Assembly: GCA_963693085.1 (NCBI GenBank)
Contig: OY856413.1
Coordinates: forward strand, 745,373,556-745,437,555
DNA: 64,000 bases
DNA from: Alisma plantago-aquatica
Lineage: Eukaryota > Streptophyta > Magnoliopsida > Alismatales > Alismataceae
Reading direction: 5' to 3'
Below are positions 32,962-45,286 of this stretch, in pieces. The position numbers and the translations under genes were made by a program. The number at the start of each line of letters is the position of its first letter. Positions within the stretch are counted from its first letter, which is position 1. The notes below the pieces were generated by a model. The model saw only the letters and a program-made list of their open reading frames with translations. It made no database searches and was not told the DNA's origin.

Positions 32962-35616
32962 TGTTATGACCCACATTGAGGTTAGCCAGTAAATACCTCA
33001 ATTAGCGTGAAACACCTTGATTAGTGTTGAGTATCTTGTTAAACATCAAGGATAATCAAGATAAGCTAATATGTGAATCAATAGTTGAGATTGAATCATC
33101 TGAGGTAATTAATGATAATTGCAATGTTAATCGTAAGTTATATAATGCCCAAGAAGCGATTAGCATTTTGATTAGCTGAGACAAGCTAATTAGCATGTTT
33201 TCTTGCATTGAGAGTGTAGAGGATCTCACGCTTAAAATTTTGCAAGAGAAATCACCTCAATCGGACACTCGAGGCGAGAGCTACAACATTTTCTAGAACT
33301 TTGGGTTTAAGATGCAAATTTTCCAGTTTTGGGCCTTTTATTTCTTTTCTTTTTCTTTTCTCCCTTATCTTTTTTTCCCCAACCGACCAATGCCCAGAAA
33401 AACACAGAGCAACGCCCGCAGGGCAGGTCGGCTGCGATTTGGGCGATCTTGGGTGCGATCTTTGTTGGCTCTAGCTCCGATTTAGCTTGGCGCCCTTCCA
33501 CCCTTCTTCTTCCTCCACTCCTTCCTTCCTTCCCCTCTCCTTTCCTTGCCCTACCTGTGCCCCCAACCACCTGCTAGGGCGCCGACTTGCAGAGCTGCAA
33601 CCAAGCTGCAGGGCGCCGACCAGGAGCTGCTTTGGGAATGAGAAACACCTAGGAAAAGGCGGCATCAAGCTCGGCCTTGAGGTTCAAGCTTGGATCCGCA
33701 GCTAATAGCCGTGATTAGGCTTTGCTAGCTCTCCTTTCCAACCTGAAGGTGTGTGTGTTGCTGCTTACTTGCAGCAGGTCCGACCAGGAGTAGCTACAGC
33801 CGTGGCCTTGAGCCACCTTGGGCGTGAGGAAGCACCGAGGAACGATGCTTTGAACTTGTCTTTAAGGTCAAGCACAAAGCAACATCGATCGACGCCTAAA
33901 TCAAGCAGCGCTGTGTGTGAGCGTGTGAACAGAAGTTACTGTACGATTTCAACAGGTCCAAATCCAGACAATTCCGAGGTTGAAGACAACCCCCTAGATG
34001 CATTTCCGGACGAATCCGGACATCCCAAATCGCTGTGAGTAGGAGTTCATTTAGTTATCATCATTTAACTCCTTCGTTGGAATTTTTCGGTAAACTGTGC
34101 ATTTTTTCTCCGATACTTGGCTTTTGGACAGTATTTGGCATTACTCAAATTTTATTTCATAAACTGCTTCCTTATGCCTTTATATGATTTAGTTTAGCAT
34201 CTGGTCAGTGTGGATTGAATCAGTGAATTTATATGGTTCATTGGAACTTGAAATACGTAATATGATTGATGAAAATGATAGAATTTCATGTATTACAACT
34301 GCAATGTATACGTTGAGCATAAAATGGATGTTTAGCATCGAAACTGGATAAGTTGATACTGATCATGTTTAAAGATGACAAATGATGTATATGTGTTTTC
34401 GAGTGATGCTCAGAATGTGAAATAAGTATGAAATGTGATATTCCTGTTTAAGTGTTTATATGTTAATCAGTTAATAGACTTAGGTGCCCTAACACCGTAG
34501 AACCCCTTTGAGAGGTCTACACCTTAAGGGTGAAACTCGTGTCCAACATCAACCGGTTGAGTAATTCTGGTGGCACGAGGGTTGATAGATAGTGTCCAAC
34601 ACCAACCGATTGAGTAATTTCGGTGGCACTGGGGAAAAATAATAAATAAAGTAAAGGGTTATCCAACACCAACCGGTTGAGTAATTCTGGTGGTAACCCT
34701 GTGTTGACTCCCTGCGCCTGTGTGCTCAGGTTAGAGGAGGAGTCCAGAGCACTCATGGTGAGTGCAGAGGAGGCCAGAGAGCCTGTGGGTCATGTAGCAG
34801 ACCAGGACGAGAAGTTAGACTTAGCATTTCCCGGGTGTGTCGCTAAGTCTTGTACGCTGAGATCGTAGTTTGCTACAGATCTTTGTATGCAGAGTACACT
34901 ACATATGATTAGGGCATAATAATATAAATATGTAATCATATAAGATCACAGTAAATTTAATATGTTAAGAGTTTAGACCTTCTGTGTTAATTCTCAATAC
35001 TGTTTATTTGTTTAAGATATATGTTGTTGTATAAAAATGTGATTAATATCTGTAAATTCTGCTATGTCATTAGAACTGCCCTGCTTAGTACTGCACTTAT
35101 GTTTTATTTCAATTTTATATATCTGATGAGTTGTTTAGTGATAGCTAAATGAAATGCTATTCACTGAGCGAGTAGGCTCACTCCTCTACTTAAACATTTT
35201 CAGGTCAACAACAGCATCAGGAATCTGAAGGATCTTTTCATCCTAACACTTAGTCTGTAGAAGGTATATTTGTAGCTAGTATAGTTAGAGGTCTCTTAGT
35301 CCTTTCCCCTCGGTCCTTGGGACATGGTGTGGGTGAGAGAGAGTATGTATGGCGAATGTGTAAAAGATGTAAATTAACTGTTATGTTTTACTTTTTGTTA
35401 AACAATGTTACATGTTGTAAACTCTGTTTATGTTCTCTAGCCAGTTTAATTGAAATGCTTCCGCAATAGTTTATTATGTTTTAGTTTACAGCAATAATCC
35501 GGATATCATTACGAGGTTTTAAACAGAAAAAGTTCTCAGTGATTTGTTTATGTGATAATCTCTCCGTTGCGCCCTAATCTCGTGATTAGTGGTTAGTGTG
35601 AGATCGGGGTGTGACA
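32962..35616 (+). repeat. Tekay-like gypsy 5' LTR in copy A (2655 bp)
   Basis: TGTTATGACCCACATTGAGG to GGGGTGTGACA. It is homologous to 48341-50996 and 55073-57730. It contains the triple repeat at 34542-34695. The 63-residue frame at 34677 recurs in all three LTRs but has no known domain. Confidence 0.9.
34542..34695. repeat. Three spaced 35-bp repeats in Tekay-like LTR
   Basis: Units start at 34542, 34595 and 34662, each with CCAACACCAACCGGTTGAG and TCTGGTGG. The same three are at 49922-50075 and 56655-56808. Confidence 0.85.
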
Positions 35617-35755
35617 ACTTGGTATCAGAGCATAGGTTGAGTACATGGTTACTCTAAGTCAAGTTCAGGGGACGACAAGAGACCAATAGGATTAGGACTT
35701 AAGTGTCTTCCTTCTAACTACAATTTTCTAACAGGAAGTGTTCTGTTATACTATT
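35617..35755 (+). other. Tekay-like primer site and leader, cut by the duplication junction
   Basis: TGGTATCAGAGC (35620-35631) fits initiator tRNA-Met. The leader is lost after 35755, where CACTA sequence begins. In copy B the same leader goes on into the gag start at 51140. Confidence 0.9.
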
Positions 35756-35757
35756 TT

Positions 35758-37431
35758 GAGATCTTCCTTATTGGAGTTCTTTGACAGACAGACATTGTAT
35801 CAATGTAATGCACGTTGAGAAAAATGTCTGTGATAGCATCATTGGTACTCTGTTAAATATACCAGGTAAGACTAAAGATGGGAAAAAATCCAGACTGGAC
35901 CTACGTGAAATGGGAATAAGGTCAGAAGTAACAAAATTACGTGAAATGGGTAATAAAAGAACATACTTACCTCCCGCTTGTTACACGTTGTCTAGAAAGG
36001 AGAAGAAAGCTTTTTTGTGAATGCTTGGTAAATATTAAGGTGCCACATGGTTACTCATCCAACATCCGTAGATTGGTATCAATGAAAGATCTAAAGTTGA
36101 TAGGTCTTAAATCTCATGATTGTCACACTCTAATGCAACAAATATTGCCCGTGGCAATTCGATCTATATTGCCGAAGCATGTAAGGTTTGCAATCACCAG
36201 ACTTTGTTTCTTTTTCAACAGTCTCTGCAGCAAAGTTATTGACCCTGAGACTCTCGATAATTTGCAAAGAGAAGTGGTTGTTACCCTATGTCAGCTTGAG
36301 ATGTATTTCCCTCCTTCATTCTTTGATATAATGGTACATCTTGTTGTCCACTTGACTAGGGAAGTGAAAATCTTGGGACCGGTTTTCTTGCATTGGATGT
36401 ATCCCTTTGAACAATACATGAGCATTTTTAAAGGTGATGTTCGAAACCGTTATCGGCCTGAAGGGAGTATTATTGAAGGTTATGTGGCGAGAGAGGTTAT
36501 GGATTTCTGCAATGACTTTCTCAGTGGTAATGACACTCCTGATAATGACAAGAATATTGACGAGCTATTTGGCAAAGGAATTTTGGGATCACGTGTGAAA
36601 ATAATCAGCCGTGAGCAGTTGGAACAAGGTCATTTGTATATTTTACACAACATGGACGAAGTGAACGTTTATATCGAGGAACATACCAATTTCATCAAAA
36701 GACAATATCCTCGAGCCAATACAATGTGGCTTGCTAGAGAGCATAATAAGACTTTTATTAAGTGGTTTGAAGATAAATTCTTACATCAACTATCTCAAAC
36801 ACTAGATGATATTACTGAAACTATCAAATGCCTCGCCTTTAAACCAAAGTTGACTGTTATGTCTTATGAAGGGTATGACATTAATGGATTCACATATTAC
36901 ACAAAGCGCCAAGATGATAAGAGTGTCGTCCAAAACAGTGGGGTCACCCTTCAAGCATCGACTATGTTTTTTGTAAGTGCAAAGGGTAAGAGTCCACGTG
37001 AAGCTAAAATGTCATATTACGGTGTCATTGAAGAGATATGGGAATTTGACTACATAGATTTCAGAATTCCGCTCTTCAAATGTAATTGGGTTGATAACAC
37101 CAAAGGAGTTATAGTGGATGAATTGCGTTTCACTTTAGTGAACTTTGAAAAGATTGGCGAGAAGGCTGAACCATTCATATTGGCATCACATGCGAAACAA
37201 GTATTTTATATCGATGATCCTGCAAATGATAAATGGTCGGTTGTTCTTCATGGTAAAAGACAGTTCATTGAAGATCCTATAGATGAAGAACATTACTATG
37301 ATAAGTATGATGAATCCAGTCCATTCTCAGTTGGGTTGCCAACACCAACAAATATTGAAGCTAATGATGACTTGTATGTGCGCGGAGATCACAATGAAGG
37401 ATTGTTAATTGATAAAAAAATGCAATATTAG
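35758..37431 (+). pseudogene. tnp2: TNP2 transposase C-terminal half, copy B
   Basis: Corresponds to residues of about 530 onward in the copy at 5869. It holds the last part of TNP2, DUF4218 and DUF4216. A run of six T at 36011-36016, against five in copy A, shifts the frame, so it reads in two pieces (35781-36020 and 35941-37431). Unlike copy A it has CAT at 37291-37293 in place of the stop and goes on to TAG 37429-37431. It has neither N-terminus nor promoter. Confidence 0.9.
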
Positions 37432-37549
37432 AGGTATGTTTTGTTTTATACGTTTTTATTTTTCTGAATATGTGAACTTTACATATTTGTTAACATATGT
37501 TATTACATTACTATTTAATTGCAATGTTCTATGTTACATTAACATGTAG

Positions 37550-38064
37550 GGGTTTTGATGAGTTCAAAAAGGCTGGAGGAAAGGTCCCCACGAAAAAGAA
37601 CCAGCCAATAATTTGGAAGAACGTGAAAGTAAGTTCCCGACTGCAATATATGTATATATTATTTATGTGAACAATGCTTAATTAGTTGTATTTTTTAATA
37701 TTTTGTATGTTTGAATTTATAGTGTGCTACACAAGACAACGAATGGGCATGTGGATACTATGTGATGCGATATATGCACATGATTATCAAACATGCCGCA
37801 CTGGACATCGATTGTATTTCTCAGGTATTATATAGTCTCATTAGATAATACGAAATATATCAATCTTATTTATAGCTCATTAATTATATATATACATCAT
37901 TCTCTTTACAGGTGTTTAAAGCTGACCCCACTACAGGAACAGACTTACTAGATGTACATGCTCCCTATATGATGGGAGAATTAAATGAAGTAAGAGAATA
38001 ATGGGCAACAACCATACAAATAGTGGGGGTTTTAAAACATAATTGGGATGTTGATAGTGAATAA
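37550..38064 (+). pseudogene. Ulp1-like fragment, copy B, with extra stop
   Basis: Same three-exon layout as 9248-9762, including WACGYYVMRYM. In the last exon GAA is changed to TAA (37999-38001), which would remove about 20 residues. Confidence 0.6.
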
Positions 38065-38449
38065 TGACTAAAGAATGATATTTTGTAAATGAATTTCTGA
38101 ATTATAATATATGTGTGAATGTTTCTACATGTCTGGATGTTTCTACATGTGTCTGAGTGAAAATGAATGAAAGTGTTGGTTGCTATATGAATGTTTCTAC
38201 ACGTGTGAATGTGAATGAATGGAACTACATATTGCTAGCTACATGAATGTTTCTAAATGTGTGAAAATAAAATGGAACTGTAGGTTGTATTTCTAAATGC
38301 ATGTGTGAATATTTTTGTTGTTAAATTTGCAGGTTTGTGGCCTGTTGTTGGCTGATATCAATGGATGTCGTAAAACCTGTAGTTAACTGCAAGTTTCTCA
38401 TCCTGCGACCAGCCACAACAGGTCTGCAAACTGACAGAAAAAAAAACAA
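38065..38449 (+). other. CACTA 3' untranslated stretch, copy B
   Basis: Same as 9763-10147; no gene seen. Confidence 0.6.
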
Positions 38450-38805
38450 TAGGCGGGGGTTATTTGCATAACACCGACACACAAAGTTATAGTGTCAGTT
38501 TTATATAAATAACCAATGCCTGTTTCCTGTGGCGCGAAGGTATATGGCGTCAGTTTATTATCTAATAACCGACGCTGATAGTGGCCAAGATGGCACCCTT
38601 TCTGTGGCGCGAAGGTATATGGTGTCGGTTTCTTATCTAATAACCGACGCCTATACCTTCGCGCCACAGGAAACAGGCACGATTTCGGTGGCGCGCGAAG
38701 AGTTTGGGCGTCGGTTTTGGAACCGACGCGTAATGGGTGAGCTTTTAGTGTCTCCCACATAGGTGCCGCTTAGAAACCGACACTAAAGGCCTTAAATAAC
38801 TGACA
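38450..38805. repeat. Right subterminal hairpins, copy B
   Basis: Same hairpin series as 10148-10500. The hairpin at 38602-38669 has CGCG/CGCG arms. Confidence 0.85.
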
Positions 38806-38832
38806 CTAAAGGTAGGTTCTGTAGTAGTGAAA

Positions 38833-39066
38833 GGGGTAGTCTAAAGGAAAAGGAAAATATAGGAAGTGTTCTAAAGATATCCATAACCCCAAGTCTTCAT
38901 ATCTCAAAGAAAAAGGAGGGGTAAAGAAAAAATAGGTGATTGTCACCACTGTCTCCAGCGTAGACATTCAAAAAGAAATTGCCCACTCTGGTTAGAGGAA
39001 TTAAAGAAGAAGATGAAGAAAGAAGGCACTGAGGCCTCCACTTCAAGTATAAACATTATAAGATAA
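38833..39066 (+). pseudogene. Copia gag zinc knuckle, copy B
   Basis: CHHCLQRRHSKRNC at 38941-38982, then the same Lys-rich tail and stop as in copy A. Confidence 0.8.
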
Positions 39067-39423
39067 ATTTAATTACTTCTTCATCTTAGAATGTGATACC
39101 GAATAGAGTCTGACATACATGATGTGCAGGATTTGACAAGAAGTAAAGACCTTAATGGAAGGACAATGATGGACAAGGTGGAGCAAGAGTTGTGGAAGCT
39201 TTGGTCTACATTTAAATTTATCTTAGCCCAATGGTCATGTAATAGAATTAGTTGAACTACTATTTCATTATGCCATTAGAATCATTTCTTTTATGCATCT
39301 TGTATGTCAAGGATGATAAATCAATAAAAGGTTGTTTATGTTTCAAAAGATATGATCTTGCATGGCGATGCCCAAATATATAAAAGGTCTTTGTACGAAT
39401 GTTTTTGAGATGAATGTTAATAA
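39067..39423 (+). other. Decayed copia sequence, copy B
   Basis: Duplicate of 10766-11123; no gene readable. Confidence 0.5.
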
Positions 39424-39428
39424 GTCAA
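39424..39428. other. Empty target site of the Athila insertion
   Basis: A single GTCAA, with flanks equal to those outside the Athila element in copy A (GAATGTTAATAA left, TACCAAAGGATTG right). Confidence 0.95.
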
Positions 39429-41570
39429 TACCAAAGGATTGTAATTGATAACTCAAGACTACCATTAGCAGCTTTCACCTTGGATGTATATAAGAAATGC
39501 ATATCTAGAATAAATATTGATGTTAATCTAGATTCCCTTGGTTATCAAACCTAACAAAACATGCAAGGCCTTATTTATGCACAATGTGACATAACATCCT
39601 TCACTAGATGTAGTGGGAGGATAAGCCTTCCATTAGACCTTATACATGTGATGCATGAATATCTTATTGAATGAATTTTATATATAAATACTTATCCTTT
39701 GTTTCTATTACTGGTAATATGATGACATGTACTCAGTAAAATAGAAACATAAATCTCTTGAAGTGTTCAAGAAGATTATAACTGTAGTATGACTTTGATG
39801 AAAGTATTAAGAAATGTTTATGATATCAAATGTTGAAATGTTTTACATCAATACTTTGAGTACCTTCAAGAGAAAGGACTATGATAATGTATCATGAGTC
39901 AAATCCATCTGGATATGATAATGTGACATATTGAAGGAATTATACCATGATGAATCATGATATGATTATCAATTAATCTAATCTTCTTTCCCTCATAAAT
40001 ATAAATCTATCACTAAATGATGTATTAAATGAATGGTTTATAAGACATCATAAATGATATGAATTGGGAATGTCCCAATATGTCTCAAGTATTTAAACCT
40101 ACATTAAGAAAGTAGTTTCTTGAAAAGATTTATCCACAAACAATAATTGTTGAATGTTACTATTACTCGCAATCCAATAACAAAAGTGTTTAGTTGATAG
40201 GATAACTGAGTTCCTAAAGAATCAGTGGGTGTAAAAGTAGAACACAAAATGTTTGAGGTCAAAAAAGAGGTATAATGAGAGCTAAGTGAATCACAAGTTG
40301 TTGTGGAATCATGGGTTTTTCATATAACAAAGAACAAAATAGTTCTAGTAGAACTCATATGAGATTGGAGGATTTTGAATCCAACAATTTAGATGGGTTG
40401 GTCATGATAGGATGAGCCAATGAATCGACTAGAAGTTATTAAGTATCATGATCTCAGTAACGACTTAAGGCCAATATCGAGTCCATTTAAGTTAACAAGG
40501 TAGGACCTTAATACCGCCACCGAAAGGGGTAATATCTAAATGATGCATCAAGGTTTTGTGGAAAAGATCTACATGGACAAAAATAAAAGGAAAGATTGGT
40601 TGAATATGTTTCAAATGAGTTCAAGTTATTGAACATGATGGAAATTTCTTTACCAACTGTCATGCTTATTATTGTAGTTAAAATATAAAATGAGATTTTG
40701 CATATGAAGTAAAAAAAAAAGATTCCTTAAAAGGAATATATCAGAGGGGGTGTACATGACACAAACTAAAAGGTTTTATAATTCAGGAAAGCAAATAAAG
40801 TGTATAACATATAAAGTTCAATCTAGGATTGAAATAAGCATCTCAAAGATTGGATCTTTTGATTTTGACAAGACAGTCAAAGATTTTGACTTGAATAAAG
40901 ATAAACTATGAAATGTGTGACTAAAAAAGATTTAGTGGGAGCATATATGAATATTCCACATATGATGAAGAATAACAACTTAATATTGTGAATATTGAGA
41001 TATAGCATGGAAAAACTCCTTTAGTAATGAAGGAATACGTGAAACATAGTATGAGATAAGGATCAAGACCTATGAGATAGTTCTTGAATGTTTCACAATG
41101 TAAGTTTGAGCACATACAATAACAATGTGTTGAAGTAGTTCAAAACTGAAGGATTTAATGAGAGAGAATCTATATTGGTCTCTCATGAACAATAAGTTCT
41201 AATTCTTGTGACGAATGGAAATGACATGATTAAGATGCCAAAGGATGTATTAAAGGATCTATTATGAATGTTATATGTGTACTTATACCACATAATCTTG
41301 AATGTACTAGACATGACAAGATGATATGAAAATCCAATAAGGGTTATTAGAATGTCATTAAATACATCCATTAGTACTTGTGAAGTACTTAGGGTAGATT
41401 TCTAGTCAATAAGGATAGAGACAAAAGAAAGAGTTGGATGTAAAATGTTACATAGATCTATCCTCCAAACAACCCATCTAAAGGGCTTAGCAACCATAAT
41501 ACAAGAAATGATAAATAAAGAAGAAGTAGATATAAGAGTAGCCATACAATCTCATTGAAGCACTTCTCTT
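39429..41570 (+). pseudogene. Decayed copia pol, copy B
   Basis: Duplicate of 24159-26300, with the same weak RT/RNase H traces at about 40910-41380. 41571-41886 shows nothing recognisable. Confidence 0.4.
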
Positions 41571-41886
41571 CTTCACCTCTTGAACCTAGAGCAAGCCATT
41601 CTTTGTACTTGATGGATAGATAGCATGGAATGGATGGTGGAAGTGGTCAAAACCCTAGGAAAATAGGGTTTTAAGGTTGGGGAATGAGGAAATGAAGTGG
41701 AGGTAGGTGAGAGCTTAGTGAATGCTAGGGACTGAGTAAAGAGTGGCTAAGAGATAGCTACAAATAGTTAACCTCATGCTATAGCCACCACCCAAGTATA
41801 TACATGTGGTGGGGAAGCACTAGGTCAAGTTGAGGTAAGATGGGTAGAGCAATGCCGAAAAATAGTAGGATTTTGGTGGTAACACA

Positions 41887-44056
41887 TGTTCAGAAATACA
41901 AGCACAAAGTATAGCAGGGGAAATAAATTTTTTATCTATTTGTATTACCATAACATAAAGATTGTGTAAACTACTATGAAATAGGAAGGATGGTTTAGAG
42001 AGTTATACCTGGTCCTGAAGTAAGTCTAGCAACAACAACTCGCTTCAACACAACAGTCAACAAGTTACTCTTGGACGATGGTTGTATAACTCCTGGTCTT
42101 CATCATGAACAACGAATAGGACAACTTCTATACAGATGCCTATGGTCTCTCGATGGACTGCAGGATGACTTAGATCTCCTAGCAGTAGCCAAAGGACTCT
42201 TGCCTCTAGATTAGTCCACACAGACCAACTAGAACTCATTTCATTCAACTAGAACATATAGGAAGGAGTTGTCCCTCCTTTTGGCATACTAGTCACCGAC
42301 TTCATCTCCCACAACAATGATTCTCAATTGTTCTTTCTCGTAGCTATCCCTCCATTATCGTGTAGTACTTGCTTGATCTCTCACAGTTATCGCAACTAGA
42401 GAGGACAACAATTGTCAGAGAAACTAATTCTCAATTGTGTTGTTGTTGTTCTCTAGGAAGCCTTTAGTATCCTCTATTTAAATGCGAGGTTAGGGTCACG
42501 GTTCCCAATCTATATGAGATTTTGTAGGAATGGAAGGGACCAAAAAATCTTGAATTTTCACAACAACTGAGCATAGAAAAGGCCATCTGGTGACCCAAAT
42601 AGTCGTCTAGTCACACAAGACGGTCACCTTGCACTACGACACAATTGTTTCATAATTTCCCTATCACATAAGAAAATAGAAATTTGATTCTGATTAATGT
42701 TAGACATTAATTTCTTTCACCGCAAGTATTTTGCAATCGAAACAAGTTTGAGAAACTTCCAAAACATTTGTTTAGCCCCAATCGAGCCATATCACACATG
42801 CAAGATGCCTATCTTGCTCACCCAGACGTTCACCAGGTGAGTTGAGCTGAGCCGATCAGTTCATCAAAATGAATCAGTCGATTCACATCTCAATTTTAGA
42901 TTAGCCTGGTAGCCCAAACAACCATCTCAACACTTGATATGCCCATATGGCTACCCAAACAGTTGTCTCAATGCTTGAGATGGTCATTTAGCAGTGCAAT
43001 CAACCAATTTGCTATGTGAATTGAATATCTAAACACTTTAGTAATCAATCCAATCATCCTCTTATAGATGAGTTCTTATGTGTGTGACCCTATAGTTCCC
43101 ATGTCACATTATCAATGAATGTCCATAACTAACTTATGACATCACAAGATAGGAGCAGTGCTTAGTTACACATCAATGCTACCCAAGTGAATGGAAAGTT
43201 GGAGAACAAATTCAACCTACAATCTGTGTAAGGTATTGTAGTGATTGTATAATTCCTTTATCTTTGATATCATGGATGAACTCAAGGCATGGATGGCCAT
43301 CCTCTCAACATTCAATCCATGTTCCTTGAACCAAGAGTAGACTGTCTGAGATAGTGTGACCTCAATATCATTTATTGATTCACATGTGCATGCACATGCA
43401 TTTCTTAGTCTCACTTATCAAGTGGTCGGGATATCAATATCTAATAGGGGGACGAATCCAATCTCTATTACTCACAGTCTATCCCGTGTGTTAAAGTCAC
43501 CCAATCATCACTGTTATAACAACCCATGTTTCAGGACTGCGTTTAATGATGTCAAAGTGTATCAAATGACTTGTGATGAGTTTAGTGATTTCACATCTAA
43601 GAATCACAATCAACACCTTAACTATGAGAGAAGAATATGTCCACCAATGATGGTTTCCATGTGCCAAGCTCAAGGTGGTATCTAATACATTGTTCTCTAA
43701 CATGTAATTGTGTGCTTGTTTGATATTTCCATATCATGACTAATAAGATCTGTCATCAACCAATCCACACCCTAGTCTTATGTGTTGTCGGTGTCTATCT
43801 ACTTTCCACAGTAACAATAGACTAGGGACATAATAAGAATGTACACACTCTTAACATTCATATGATCTCTCTCCAAGTCACATACTTGAAGACATATTGT
43901 CATTCCTTAGACATTCATAATGTTTCCTCATTATCTCATAATTGAGTGAAACATAATGAGTTGGAAGTTGGCCTTTATGACTATTAATCAAATCATGTAT
44001 GGTATATGTCATGTCAACCATCACATGATTTTATCTATGGGCATACCTTACCAGCA
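41887..44056 (-). repeat. Copia 3' LTR, minus strand, copy B (2170 bp)
   Basis: Duplicate of 26617-28653 but with 133 bp more (42828-42960). The TATA position is changed to TTTAAATAG. Confidence 0.7.
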
Positions 44057-45286
44057 GACTCCCACTTGCACTTAGAGACAATCACTCATACATCTCATTC
44101 TTAGTGATCCAAACAGGTCCACCATGTTTCTGTTGTGCAAGTGCTTTATCCAGTGGGTCAACAACACTTTGTTGTTTAGTCAGTATATTGCATGTTTCTT
44201 ATATCTTCGCTCTAAGATGAAAGCATCGTAATATGGTATCTGATATTCCTTGCCTAACAAGTACCTCCTTTGTTGTCACAATATCACTATTTTTTCTTCA
44301 AAGTTTGGAACATGTATAAGTTCATCATGTGAACTTCTAGATCCAAACAGTATCACTCTGTGTTCATAACACAAGTCTACTTGGCTTTTATTGTAGAATA
44401 CAAGTAATGACTATTAGTTCATAACCTTTCCGACTAACAACATTTCTCCTTATATATATATTATTACAATCATTTTTTCATTATGGAAGCTTGCTTTGAT
44501 ACCAAGTTTGGGGAAAATAACTTGTAAACATGTGTTCTACTTCTATCTTATTTTTCATATCCCATCTTGTGGTTTGTGCTTGAAAACATGGATTGCTTAA
44601 CGATTTGTGTTTAAAACCACCTAGACTCTAGGAGAGAATGTCTTGTATGTGGCTATCTTAGGATTTCTTCTAGGTCCAACTAGTAGATCCCTAGCTAGAA
44701 CTCTATCTTCCCACATACATATCCTCTTCTCTACTTCTATGTGTGAGATCTAAGTAGATAGTGTAGGAGTAGTTAGTGAAATGGCTTTGGATCTTCCTAA
44801 AGGCTAAATGGTAAGTGTTGTGTGGTGAAATACCCTCATTTCCACCCTCCATTACAACCCTTGGCCCTCAAGTTTCCTAACAATCCCTACTCTAGAAACC
44901 TAGACTTCCTAGATTCTAATAGAATTCCACCTAAACCCTAGTCCAAAGGACCCTCATAAGGTTGTATAAGATATTCTAAGGTGTAGTTCCCCTTCAGACA
45001 TCCTATTCCATCCATGGTCAATTAGTAGTTTAGGGTAATACTCTAGCATCTATCTTATATTTTGTATAACAATCTAAATGAATGAGTATGGTTTGCATGT
45101 TATAACCCACAACCTGGGCTCTACACATATTCACTAAAATGGCCCACACCTCCATTGATTGCATTAAACCCAAACTGTCTCCTTGCTAGTTAATTCTTGC
45201 TTACTTAATTGTTGTAATTGTTCAATAGGCTATTACATAATACATGTCATTAGAAATAATGTTTAGATGTTTAGATTTACCCATTT
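44057..45286 (-). pseudogene. Copia polypurine tract, pol tail and LTR remnant, copy B
   Basis: Duplicate of 28654-29910: polypurine tract at 44057-44073, decayed pol end to about 44440, short (TA)n near 44451, then the primer-site-like motif and LTR remnant up to the gypsy insertion at 45286. Confidence 0.5.

Larger units (their letters stand above)
7451..35755. repeat. Tandem segmental duplication, copy A
   Basis: Runs from inside the CACTA transposase to the Tekay-like leader. Without the Athila element and one target copy it is about 15.27 kb, matching copy B (about 15.38 kb) in order and orientation throughout. The size gap is explained by the 133-bp LTR deletion, the TA microsatellite and small indels. 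Confidence 0.95.
35752..38829 (+). mobile_element. CACTA element, 3' part only (copy B)
   Basis: Truncated at the left by the duplication junction. It ends TCTGTAGTAGTG at 38829 followed by AAA, with copia sequence beyond, as in copy A. Confidence 0.95.

Noticed and set aside
33329..33705. Frames of 65-87 codons in the GC-rich part of the Tekay-like LTR (also near 48865 and 55598)
   Set aside because: Repeated in every LTR copy with changes that do not keep one frame, and no domain seen; part of the LTR.
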